NCBI GenBank assembly: GCA_965651255.1
Contig: CBFGRU010000179.1
Span: 1-6,454, forward strand
Source of the DNA: CBFGRU01 sp965651255
GTDB taxonomy: Bacteria; Planctomycetota; Phycisphaerae; Phycisphaerales; SM1A02
Direction: 5' to 3'
Length of the DNA: 6,454 bases
The notes under the pieces were generated by a model. The model did not search any database, was not told the DNA's origin, and saw only the letters and a program-made list of their open reading frames with translations. The position numbers and the translations under genes were made by a program. Within the stretch, counting starts at the first letter, position 1. Every line of letters starts with the position of its first letter. Shown one piece after another: positions 1-6,408 of the stretch.

Positions 1-2
1 GG

Positions 3-890
3 ACAAACATCGCACTTCCCCAGACCCGAAAGCTAGGCCACACGAGCCGGACGGATTTGTGGTGGGTGTTTCCTACGATCACCGTTCTGTACTTTCTGAC
101 ATTCATTGTCTATTCAACGTGGGCGGCCTTCCAGGGAACGCACTACTGGTTTGACGGGTTCTCCACGAGCGGTGAGGCCTTGTACGCCGACGGGGCGAAT
201 GCTCAGTATCTGTCACCGTTCTATTCACCGGTACTCTGGTCCAACCCCGCAATGGCAGGGAGCGCGCCTATCGATCACGCATGGTTCGGGGCTTGGCCAG
301 ATTGGCTACCGACGTCACTCTTTGGCCTGATTCCTCTGACACCGGCACTCTTCATCCTTTGGGCACCGGGCGGGTTTCGATTCACGTGCTACTACTATCG
401 TGGTGCGTACTACAAGGCATTCTGGGGTGATCCACCGAACTGTGCGGTGGGTGAACCCGGATTCCGTGGCACGAACTACCGCGGTGAGCACGCGTTTCCG
501 CTCATCCTCCAGAATATCCATCGGTACTTCATGTACATTGCCGTAGCGTTCATCGGTATCCTCAGCTACGACGCAATCATCAGTTTTATCTTCATCAAGC
601 CCGATGGCTCACATGCTTTTGGAATCGGGGTAGGGTCACTGATCATCACGACCAACGTCGTTCTACTCGCTGGATACACGTTTGGGTGTCACTCGCTGCG
701 GCATGTCATCGGTGGGCGGAAGGATTGCATGTCTGACAGTCCGCTGCGTTACAAGAGTTGGAAGTGCGTGTCTTGCCTGAATCGCGGACACATGATCTGG
801 GCTTGGATCAGTCTCTTCTGGGTCGGCTTCACTGACCTGTATATTCGCCTGTGCTCTATGGGCATCTGGTATGACTGGAGAATTCTCTGA
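3..890 (+). CDS. sdhC: Succinate dehydrogenase membrane anchor subunit, Sdh1/type F family (5' partial)
   Basis: This is the membrane subunit of complex II, which passes electrons from the iron-sulfur subunit to membrane quinone. Numbering from the TTG at 57, I see five hydrophobic spans at about residues 5-24, 87-104, 157-181, 189-209 and 247-267. A long loop after span 1 contains YLSPFYSP, typical of mycobacterial/streptomycete Sdh1 anchors. Other family segments are CYYYR (111-115), PPNCAV (126-131), LQNIHRYF (151-158), GCHSLRH (210-216) and LNRGHMIWAW (241-250). Their Cys and His residues are candidate cofactor ligands; mycobacterial Sdh1 is reported to hold a Rieske-type [2Fe-2S] cluster inside this subunit. 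The frame is open to the window start, and the upstream codons read RTD just before LWW, a junction I recall from homologues. There is no SD before TTG57 and no ATG, GTG or TTG at 3-56, so the true start probably lies outside the window. The stop overlaps the sdhA start by 1 nt (TGATG). Confidence 0.88.
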   Translation, partial: TNIALPQTRKLGHTSRTDLWWVFPTITVLYFLTFIVYSTWAAFQGTHYWFDGFSTSGEALYADGANAQYLSPFYSPVLWSNPAMAGSAPIDHAWFGAWPDWLPTSLFGLIPLTPALFILWAPGGFRFTCYYYRGAYYKAFWGDPPNCAVGEPGFRGTNYRGEHAFPLILQNIHRYFMYIAVAFIGILSYDAIISFIFIKPDGSHAFGIGVGSLIITTNVVLLAGYTFGCHSLRHVIGGRKDCMSDSPLRYKSWKCVSCLNRGHMIWAWISLFWVGFTDLYIRLCSMGIWYDWRIL

Positions 891-2743
891 TGCCCGCTGA
901 CTACGGTTATACGAAGCACGAGCATGATGTCATTGTCATCGGTGCGGGCGGGGCTGGCTTGCGTGCAGCGATCGAGGCATCGGCGGCTGGGTGTTCGGTC
1001 GGGCTGGTCTGCAAGTCACTGCTTGGAAAAGCACACACCGTCATGGCTGAAGGCGGAATGGCCGCATCCCTGGCCAACGTTGATGATCGTGACAACTGGA
1101 AGGTGCACTTCGCCGATACGATGCGCGGCGGTCAATACTTGAACAACTGGCGCATGGCTGAACTCCACGCCCAAGAGGCGCCGGAAAGAGTTCGCGAGCT
1201 GGAAGCATGGGGCGCAGTGTTTGACCGCACTCGTGACGGAAGGATCCTGCAGCGCAATTTCGGAGGTCATCGATATCCCCGTCTCGCTCACGTCGGTGAC
1301 CGAACTGGCCTTGAAATGATTCGAACCCTCCAGGACCACGGGATCCACCAGGGCATTTCTGTGTACATGGAGCATACAGCCATCACTCTGCTCCAGGATG
1401 GGACACCGGGTGATCCCACAGCTCGAGTCATCGGGTGTTTTGGGTATGACCGTGAGCTTGGTCGTTTCCGGGTTTTTCATGCGAAGGCCGTCGTGCTTGC
1501 GACCGGCGGGATCGGCAAGGCCTACAAGATCACGAGTAACTCGTGGGAGTACACCGGCGATGGGCATGCATTAGCGTACAACGCCGGTGCGGACCTCATG
1601 GACATGGAGTTTGTTCAGTTCCATCCCACAGGAATGGTCTGGCCACCGTCGGTGCGTGGGATTCTTGTAACGGAAGGAGTCCGAGGGGAAGGCGGTATCC
1701 TGAAGAACAGCGAGGGCCGCCGTTTCATGTTCGATGATATTCCGGACAACTACAAGAATCAGACCGCCAAGAATCCGGAAGAGGGCTGGCAATATGTCTT
1801 GGGGGACAAGAGTGCCAATCGACCGCCTGAACTCTTGACACGTGACCATGTTGCTCGATGCATTGTGCGGGAAGTCAAGGCAGGACGGGGATCACCACAT
1901 GGCGGCGTGTTTCTCGATATTGCATGGATCAGCGAAAAGCTGGGCAGCAAGGCCGGTGAACACATCAAGAAGAAGCTGCCATCGATGTATCACCAGTTCA
2001 TTACGCTTGCGGGAGTAGATATCACCAAAGAACCCATGGAGGTCGGCCCAACAACCCATTATGTCATGGGTGGTGTGCGGGTTGATGGTGATACGCAGAT
2101 GTCAACGGTACCTGGACTCTTTGCAGCCGGTGAAGTTGCTGCGGGTCTCCACGGTGCGAATCGGCTAGGCGGCAACTCCCTTTCAGACCTCATCGTGTTT
2201 GGCAAACGCGCTGGCGAGTTCGCAGCGAAGTTTGCCAAGGACAACGCCGCTGCATCACTTGATGAAGAACAGATTCAGGATGCGGCTCGGCGCGCCCTTT
2301 CTCCGATTGAACGCCAGGATTCGACATCTGGAGAAAACCCGTATCAGATTCAGTACGATCTGCAGGACATGATGCAGGCGAAAGCCGGAATCGTGCGTAC
2401 AGAAAGTGACCTGGCCGAAGCGGCTGAACTTCTTGGCGAGTTGAAAACGCGAGCTGCTCGGACAACGGTGATGGGGAATCGCGAGTACAACCCGGGCTGG
2501 CACACCTCGCTGGATCTCGCAAACCTGTTGACCGTCAGTGAAGCCCTGATTCGATCCGGGCTTGATCGCAAGGAGTCTCGCGGCGGCCACTTCCGGGAAG
2601 ACTATCCGGACAAGTCCGAGGAATTCGCCAAGCACAACACGGTCATTCGTCGCAATTGCAATACTGGTGAAATGCAGCTCGAACGAGTCAGCATTCCACC
2701 GATGCGAGATGATCTGAAAAAGGTGATCGAAGAGAACAAGTAA
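890..2743 (+). CDS. sdhA: Succinate dehydrogenase flavoprotein subunit (Sdh1/type F)
   Basis: This peripheral FAD subunit oxidises succinate to fumarate and feeds electrons to SdhB. The 617 residues match the family length. The FAD-binding Rossmann motif GAGGAG is at 18-23. His49 in GKAHTVMAEGG corresponds to the histidine that binds FAD covalently. Substrate-site residues are present: His245 in QFHPTG, Thr261/Glu262 in TEGVRGEGG, the presumed catalytic Arg318 in LTRDHVAR, His390 in PTTHYVMGG and Arg425 in GANRLGGNSL. These equate to E. coli His242, Thr254/Glu255, Arg286, His354 and Arg399. An insertion-like stretch at about 281-313, ending NRPPELL, also occurs in actinobacterial Sdh1 as I remember it. 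The C-terminal helical domain ends with the SRGGHFREDYP motif. The start is supported by the 1-nt overlap with sdhC and by TGGAG about 9 nt upstream. All catalytic residues are present, so the enzyme should be active. Fumarate reductase activity cannot be excluded from sequence alone. Confidence 0.96.
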   Translation: MPADYGYTKHEHDVIVIGAGGAGLRAAIEASAAGCSVGLVCKSLLGKAHTVMAEGGMAASLANVDDRDNWKVHFADTMRGGQYLNNWRMAELHAQEAPERVRELEAWGAVFDRTRDGRILQRNFGGHRYPRLAHVGDRTGLEMIRTLQDHGIHQGISVYMEHTAITLLQDGTPGDPTARVIGCFGYDRELGRFRVFHAKAVVLATGGIGKAYKITSNSWEYTGDGHALAYNAGADLMDMEFVQFHPTGMVWPPSVRGILVTEGVRGEGGILKNSEGRRFMFDDIPDNYKNQTAKNPEEGWQYVLGDKSANRPPELLTRDHVARCIVREVKAGRGSPHGGVFLDIAWISEKLGSKAGEHIKKKLPSMYHQFITLAGVDITKEPMEVGPTTHYVMGGVRVDGDTQMSTVPGLFAAGEVAAGLHGANRLGGNSLSDLIVFGKRAGEFAAKFAKDNAAASLDEEQIQDAARRALSPIERQDSTSGENPYQIQYDLQDMMQAKAGIVRTESDLAEAAELLGELKTRAARTTVMGNREYNPGWHTSLDLANLLTVSEALIRSGLDRKESRGGHFREDYPDKSEEFAKHNTVIRRNCNTGEMQLERVSIPPMRDDLKKVIEENK

Positions 2744-3555
2744 TGGTCAATTCCTCGAGCAGTACATCTGCGACCGTGAAGAACGGAACAAGTGCGGAGC
2801 GTGTCGCAAAGAGCGCGACGTTTCGTATCTGGCGCGGTGACAAGAGTGGCGGGCAACTCGTCGATTACACGACGAACGTCACTGTTGGCATGGTCGTTCT
2901 TGATGCAGTGCACCAGATTCAAGCCGAACAGGCCAACGATCTGGCCTGCCGGTGGAACTGTAAGGCAGGCAAGTGTGGGTCGTGCTCAGCGGAAGTGAAC
3001 GGCAAGCCGCGACTGATGTGCATGACCCGGCTCGATCAGATCGACCTCGATCAACCAGTGACGATTGAGCCACTCCAGGCGTTTCCGACGATCCGAGATC
3101 TCGTCACTGACGTCTCGTGGAACTACGAAGTCAAGAAGAAGATCAAGGCCTTCGCTCCACGCCCTCCCGACGCGCCCGATGGCACATGGCGTATGAAGCA
3201 GGAAGACGTTGATCGCGTTCAGGAGTTTCGCAAGTGCATTGAGTGTTTTCTTTGTCAGGATGTCTGCCATGTCCTGCGTGATCACCACAAGCACGATGAG
3301 TTCATCGGACCGCGTTTCCTTGTCTATGCCGCCGCACTTGAGATGCATCCGCTCGACACCGAAGACCGCATACGCGAACTGCGAAGTCGGGATGGTATCG
3401 GATACTGCAACATCACCAAGTGTTGTACGAAAGTCTGCCCAGAACACATCACCATCACCGACAACGCGATCATTCCACTCAAGGAGCGGGTGGTGGATGA
3501 GTTCTACGATCCGGTGACCAAACTCTTCCGAATCTTCAAGCCGAAGAAGAAATGA
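2743..3555 (+). CDS. sdhB: Succinate dehydrogenase iron-sulfur subunit (Sdh1/type F)
   Basis: This subunit carries electrons from the flavin through three iron-sulfur clusters to the membrane anchor. After a Ser/Thr-rich tail (about 1-24), the plant-type ferredoxin domain has Cys73, Cys78, Cys81 and Cys93 (CKAGKCGSC then LMC) for [2Fe-2S]. The C-terminal domain has CIECFLCQDVC at 165-175 (Cys165, 168, 171, 175) and YCNITKCCTKVCP at 221-233 (Cys222, 228, 232), with the spacing expected for one [4Fe-4S] and one [3Fe-4S] cluster. Cys69 and Cys227 are additional cysteines. The segments around HVLRDH, MHPLD and CPEHITITDNAIIPLKER closely resemble mycobacterial Rv0247c and differ from E. coli SdhB. 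The ATG overlaps the sdhA stop by 1 nt (TAATG), implying coupled translation. It is the last gene of the operon; the next gene is convergent. Confidence 0.96.
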   Translation: MVNSSSSTSATVKNGTSAERVAKSATFRIWRGDKSGGQLVDYTTNVTVGMVVLDAVHQIQAEQANDLACRWNCKAGKCGSCSAEVNGKPRLMCMTRLDQIDLDQPVTIEPLQAFPTIRDLVTDVSWNYEVKKKIKAFAPRPPDAPDGTWRMKQEDVDRVQEFRKCIECFLCQDVCHVLRDHHKHDEFIGPRFLVYAAALEMHPLDTEDRIRELRSRDGIGYCNITKCCTKVCPEHITITDNAIIPLKERVVDEFYDPVTKLFRIFKPKKK

Positions 3556-3567
3556 GCGACATTTCTC

Positions 3568-3595
3568 CTGCAGCATGATCAACGTGGATGCGCAG
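3568..3595. terminator. Weak imperfect hairpin between convergent operons
   Basis: The 101-nt gap between the end of sdhB and the end of the opposing glycosyltransferase gene contains an imperfect inverted repeat. Positions 3568-3576 pair with 3588-3595 over 8 bp with one bulged A (3572) and an 11-nt loop. Its position between converging transcripts would suit a bidirectional terminator. There is no T-tract on either side, so an intrinsic terminator is not well supported and this may be chance. Confidence 0.2.
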
Positions 3596-3656
3596 CACCA
3601 GCGCGAGCGTTCCAGGTGTTGCAACTCTGGCTATTCTCACTGAATGTCGATTCCAC

Positions 3657-4985
3657 TTAAGGGGCCGAGAAACTCATCATTGGAATGTACATTTTCCAAG
3701 TGGCCGATGCTGCTTGCAAACATGTGATCAGGATCAAACCACCCCAACGCCACTTCTCGCCCAGCACTTTCTCGCGCACAATTCCTAGACAGACGAGCCA
3801 GATCAGGAAAACTATTGCGAGTGGTTCCACATATCGCTGCCACGCCTGAGAGTTCATGGCTTGCGCAATTGACCATACCAGCATTGCCAGTCCGATCAGG
3901 TTGGCTTCCCGGATGCGCTTTCGTTCAACAGCCGTCGAGTAGAGAATGACGAGAACAACCGCTCCAGCAATTGCCAGGAAGCTGAGTACGACGGACCGAT
4001 CGGCGATGGTTGGCGTACGCGCGACGATTTCCCAAAGCGAGCCCCCCCACCGCCCGGCATCGCGTGCATAGCTGGTCGGGATCAACACCACCAGAAGAGC
4101 CGCAATGGTGAGCGTGAGCAGAATGCGTGGTGTGAATCGACGGATGAGCGGCCTCTCGGCTATCAACGGTAACAGTGGTGCCCCGAACACGCCAGTGACT
4201 GCAAGCGTGAGGATGATTGAGGCAAGGTTGGCTCCAGCATTGTGCTGCGCGGTGTAGGCAGGTGGCGTGAGGCCACCCCAGAGCACGACGAGCATCGCCA
4301 GAAGCGACAGCGGAATGAGGAGCGGCATCGCGCTTGCCAGCCACGCACTCCATGCCCGATCTTTCGACCAGATGGGCATTTGCAGTAGAACGACAGTGCC
4401 GGTGGTGACGACACACCAGATATGTATCTGTCGAATGAAGACGGCCGCCGCGGCATACACGCTCCAGCGTGCTGCGCGAATCGCAGTCATGGAAAGCGAG
4501 ATACTGCCGCCAAGTGAGAGCACAACAAACAAAAGAGCCGCATTGTCTGTGGTCAACCAGACTGCAGCCCCGAGGAAATATGAGGAACAGACAAGTGGCA
4601 GAAGAAGGACGAGGGCAATCCACGGGTCAGTCCATCGAACTGCAATCGTCCAGATTGCGATGATCAATCCAAGACTGAAGAGACTTCCGACGAAACGGAG
4701 CAAGCGCACATCGTCAGAGATTGATGTTGCTATGACCGCGAGCGCGAGGTGATACCCCGGAGCCGTTGCTGAGTTGTAATGCCGCAGATCAACACCTGGT
4801 AGCGAATCTGCGAAGGATTGAATCAACGGCAGATGGTACACCCGCTGATCAAACGCTTCGTTGGTGCCCTCGGCATTCAGTAGGACCGGCGGCCACACCA
4901 GTACCACAAACACGATGATGAGAATCGCCAGTGGCCAGAGTTCTCGGCGTGAACGTCGGGGCGAACTGGGCGTCGCGTCGCTCAT
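3657..4985 (-). CDS. Polytopic GT-C-type glycosyltransferase-like membrane protein (ALG10/DIE2-like)
   Basis: This is a 442-residue integral membrane protein with roughly 12 hydrophobic segments; the first is at about 17-36. After TM1 comes an acidic, aromatic loop, NEAFDQRVYHLP (42-53; Glu43, Asp46, His51), followed by a TAPGYH segment (74-79). An early extracytoplasmic acidic motif is typical of GT-C glycosyltransferases that use polyprenyl-phosphate sugars. The order of this loop, TAPGYH, TTDNAA (145-150), RQIHIW (185-190) and a late NSQAWQRYVEP (378-388) recalls the DE-FH, TTPPGLY, FRQTNI and DNRHYTFY elements of eukaryotic ALG10. This is pattern recognition only, so the family is uncertain and the substrate unknown. 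The ATG shares 4 nt (ATGA) with the stop of the upstream prenyltransferase gene, indicating an operon with coupled translation. It could instead be another GT39/GT83-like or O-antigen-type membrane protein. Confidence 0.72.
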   Translation of the reverse strand: MSDATPSSPRRSRRELWPLAILIIVFVVLVWPPVLLNAEGTNEAFDQRVYHLPLIQSFADSLPGVDLRHYNSATAPGYHLALAVIATSISDDVRLLRFVGSLFSLGLIIAIWTIAVRWTDPWIALVLLLPLVCSSYFLGAAVWLTTDNAALLFVVLSLGGSISLSMTAIRAARWSVYAAAAVFIRQIHIWCVVTTGTVVLLQMPIWSKDRAWSAWLASAMPLLIPLSLLAMLVVLWGGLTPPAYTAQHNAGANLASIILTLAVTGVFGAPLLPLIAERPLIRRFTPRILLTLTIAALLVVLIPTSYARDAGRWGGSLWEIVARTPTIADRSVVLSFLAIAGAVVLVILYSTAVERKRIREANLIGLAMLVWSIAQAMNSQAWQRYVEPLAIVFLIWLVCLGIVREKVLGEKWRWGGLILITCLQAASATWKMYIPMMSFSAP

Positions 4986-5944
4986 GGCCCGACGGACCGG
5001 TCGGTGATGAGAAACACGCTTCGGAGTCCATCTTCAACGGCTGGCACAAACAGGGTTACCAGAGTGCCTCCGGCGAAGAGCAGGACGGAGATAATGACCG
5101 CAGGATCTTCGCGCAGCGCTGACAATGGACTGTCGGAGAGTCCCATGCTTGCTCGGCGATAGAACCGGTGAATCGTGATCAGTACGAGCGGTGTGAGCAG
5201 TGCAAACCCGATCGCACGAGCACCAAAGATTGACCAACTGTGCTCAGACAGCGCATACATCAGGTACGTCACGACAGCGAGTGTTGCGCTGATCGCACCG
5301 AGCCATTCGATCTCATTTCTCCCGCGGTATCCAGCCGGTGACTTCCACTGGGCTTGGGCAGATTCTGCCGAGGCGATGTCACATAGTCGCTTGATAAACC
5401 CAAGGTAAAGACAGAGAGAAAACACGCAGAGCACGAGCCAGACAGAAATCTGAACATCAATGGCAACGGCCCCTCCCGCCGAGCGCAGCGCAAAGCCAAT
5501 CGCTATCGTCACGACATCCACAAAGAGGACATACTTCAAAGCGAGGTTGTACAGGACTTGCAGCAACGCATAAAGAGCAAGGACGACCCCCAATCCGGTC
5601 GAAACCGCCCAACCGACCGTGCTTCCGAGGATGATCAGAAGTATTCCAAAGATCAGGCCGGTCCTGCGCGAAATGCGCCCAGCGGCAATGGGGCGCTGGC
5701 ACTTCACCGGGTGCAACCGATCCTTCGCTGCATCGAACACATCGTTCAAAGCGTAAAAGCCGGACGCGACTAAACAGAATGCAGCAACGGCACCCAGCGT
5801 CGCCAGGAACATGTCAAACAGGACGGTTTCGTCCGAGTGAGGCCGCTCCATCATCCGCGGGAGCGAAAACACGATCGCTGGCAGGACGAAGACATTCTTC
5901 ATCCAGTCGCCAGGTCTCATTAGTCGGATGAGGTCGCGTCCCAT
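4982..5944 (-). CDS. Decaprenyl-phosphate phosphoribosyltransferase-like UbiA-family prenyltransferase
   Basis: This 320-residue polytopic protein belongs to the UbiA superfamily and resembles Rv3806c, which joins decaprenyl phosphate to 5-phosphoribosyl pyrophosphate in the route to decaprenyl-phosphoryl-arabinose. The N-terminus has the subfamily-typical LMRPGDWMKN (8-17). The first Asp-rich motif is NDVFDAAKDRLHPVKCQRP (67-85: Asn67, Asp68, Asp71, Asp75, His78, Lys81, Arg84), followed by IAAGR; the HPxKxxRPIAAG part distinguishes these enzymes from ubiquinone- and heme-type UbiA proteins. YNLALK (132-137) and a second-site segment LGFIKR (181-186) also fit. About eight or nine membrane spans are expected. 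The start fits the family N-terminus and follows a purine-rich GAGAAGAG. The gene leads the two-gene minus-strand operon. The phosphatase and the DprE1/DprE2 epimerase genes of the mycobacterial pathway are not in this window, so the final sugar (ribose or arabinose) is not determined. Confidence 0.88.
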   Translation of the reverse strand: MGRDLIRLMRPGDWMKNVFVLPAIVFSLPRMMERPHSDETVLFDMFLATLGAVAAFCLVASGFYALNDVFDAAKDRLHPVKCQRPIAAGRISRRTGLIFGILLIILGSTVGWAVSTGLGVVLALYALLQVLYNLALKYVLFVDVVTIAIGFALRSAGGAVAIDVQISVWLVLCVFSLCLYLGFIKRLCDIASAESAQAQWKSPAGYRGRNEIEWLGAISATLAVVTYLMYALSEHSWSIFGARAIGFALLTPLVLITIHRFYRRASMGLSDSPLSALREDPAVIISVLLFAGGTLVTLFVPAVEDGLRSVFLITDRSVGP

Positions 5945-6194
5945 GTCTCTTCTCAGGCAGCGTGCATGTGCTCGTGATGTATCGGTCTGCGGACAGGCCT
6001 GGCCTGAACCGGATCGGATAAACGGATCTTCCTACATTCATTTCGGTGTCGTGGTTTGAGAAAAGCTCGTGTTTCGTCTGCGGCCGATAATCTCTCAACC
6101 TGGCCAATTCCGACCGGTATCGATCAGAAGGCGTCGGAGACCCCGCTCTCATCATGCAAACTCGTATCTCGTCGGGTCGAATTCACTTTCAATA
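5945..6194. promoter_or_regulatory. Divergent intergenic region, presumed promoters for both flanking genes
   Basis: About 250 nt separate the prenyltransferase start (minus strand) from the truncated + strand gene. Promoters for both should lie here, but no convincing -35/-10 pair at proper spacing was found on either strand. A GATAAT at 6086-6091 resembles a + strand -10 box, but the nearest upstream TTGAGA (6056-6061) is 24 nt away, too far for sigma-70. It contains a perfect palindrome at 5994-6006 and a repeated CGGATC at 6010-6015 and 6023-6028. No tRNA, other RNA gene or convincing small ORF was recognised. Confidence 0.4.
5994..6006. repeat. Perfect 13-nt palindrome CAGGCC-T-GGCCTG
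   Basis: Six bases on each side of a central T are exact reverse complements. It lies about 50 nt upstream of the prenyltransferase start codon on that gene's strand. Two CGGATC copies 13 nt apart follow at once (6010-6028). This could be an operator for a dimeric regulator, but GC-rich short palindromes also arise by chance. No regulator gene is visible nearby. Confidence 0.35.
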
Positions 6195-6408
6195 ATGCAA
6201 CGCCTCGTCATCAGCACATTCTGGTCACTCCTGATTGCCGGCGGCGCGACGCTTGGGTTTGCCTGGCTCCCGCCCATGGTCTCGAAGCCGAAGGGAGAGG
6301 TACTTGCTGGCCGACTGAACATCGCGGATCGAACATGGCAGGTGACGGTCCGGCAACAGGTATTGATGGATCATGTGCGATTGGATCGCCTTGGTGCGTT
6401 GCAGTTCG
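6195..6408 (+). CDS. Membrane-anchored or secreted protein of unknown function (3' truncated)
   Basis: An ATG at 6195 opens a frame that stays open to the window end, but only about 71 codons (to about 6408) are genomic sequence; the rest is adapter. The protein starts MQRLVIST and has one hydrophobic stretch at about residues 4-25, consistent with an uncleaved anchor or a signal peptide, with no lipoprotein Cys box. A soluble stretch with basic and hydrophobic residues follows (SKPKGEVLAGRLN, RTWQVTVRQQVLMDH). I do not recognise a family. No Shine-Dalgarno is visible. The frame is open back to 6060 with a possible GTG at 6069, but that extension is Arg-rich and implausible, so 6195 is preferred. 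It is transcribed divergently from the prenyltransferase operon. Confidence 0.5.

Noticed and set aside
281..320. Possible single-strand quadruplex or structured element suggested by the final G-run of the window, and a search for similar G-rich runs elsewhere
   Set aside because: The only long G-run (6441-6454) follows adapter sequence and is a base-calling artefact; no comparable tract occurs within the genes, including this early sdhC stretch.
1016..1567. 183-codon open frame on the minus strand within sdhA
   Set aside because: It is antisense to a complete, motif-rich sdhA and shows no recognisable domain or membrane pattern, so it is a frame shadow.
2986..3624. 212-codon open frame on the minus strand across sdhB and the convergent gap
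   Set aside because: It is opposite the conserved cysteine motifs of sdhB, and its start lies in the intergenic gap without a ribosome-binding site. No family features were seen.
3588..3788. 66-codon open frame on the plus strand starting after sdhB
   Set aside because: It runs mostly opposite the 3' end of the glycosyltransferase gene, has no ribosome-binding site and has no recognisable features.
4267..4752. 161-codon open frame on the plus strand within the GT-C-like gene
   Set aside because: The Arg/Ser/Thr-rich composition is typical of an antisense shadow of a hydrophobic gene, and the minus-strand gene is well supported.
6056..6091. TTGAGA (6056-6061) and GATAAT (6086-6091) as a sigma-70 promoter
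   Set aside because: The spacer is 24 nt, well outside the usual 16-18 nt, so it was not called as a promoter.
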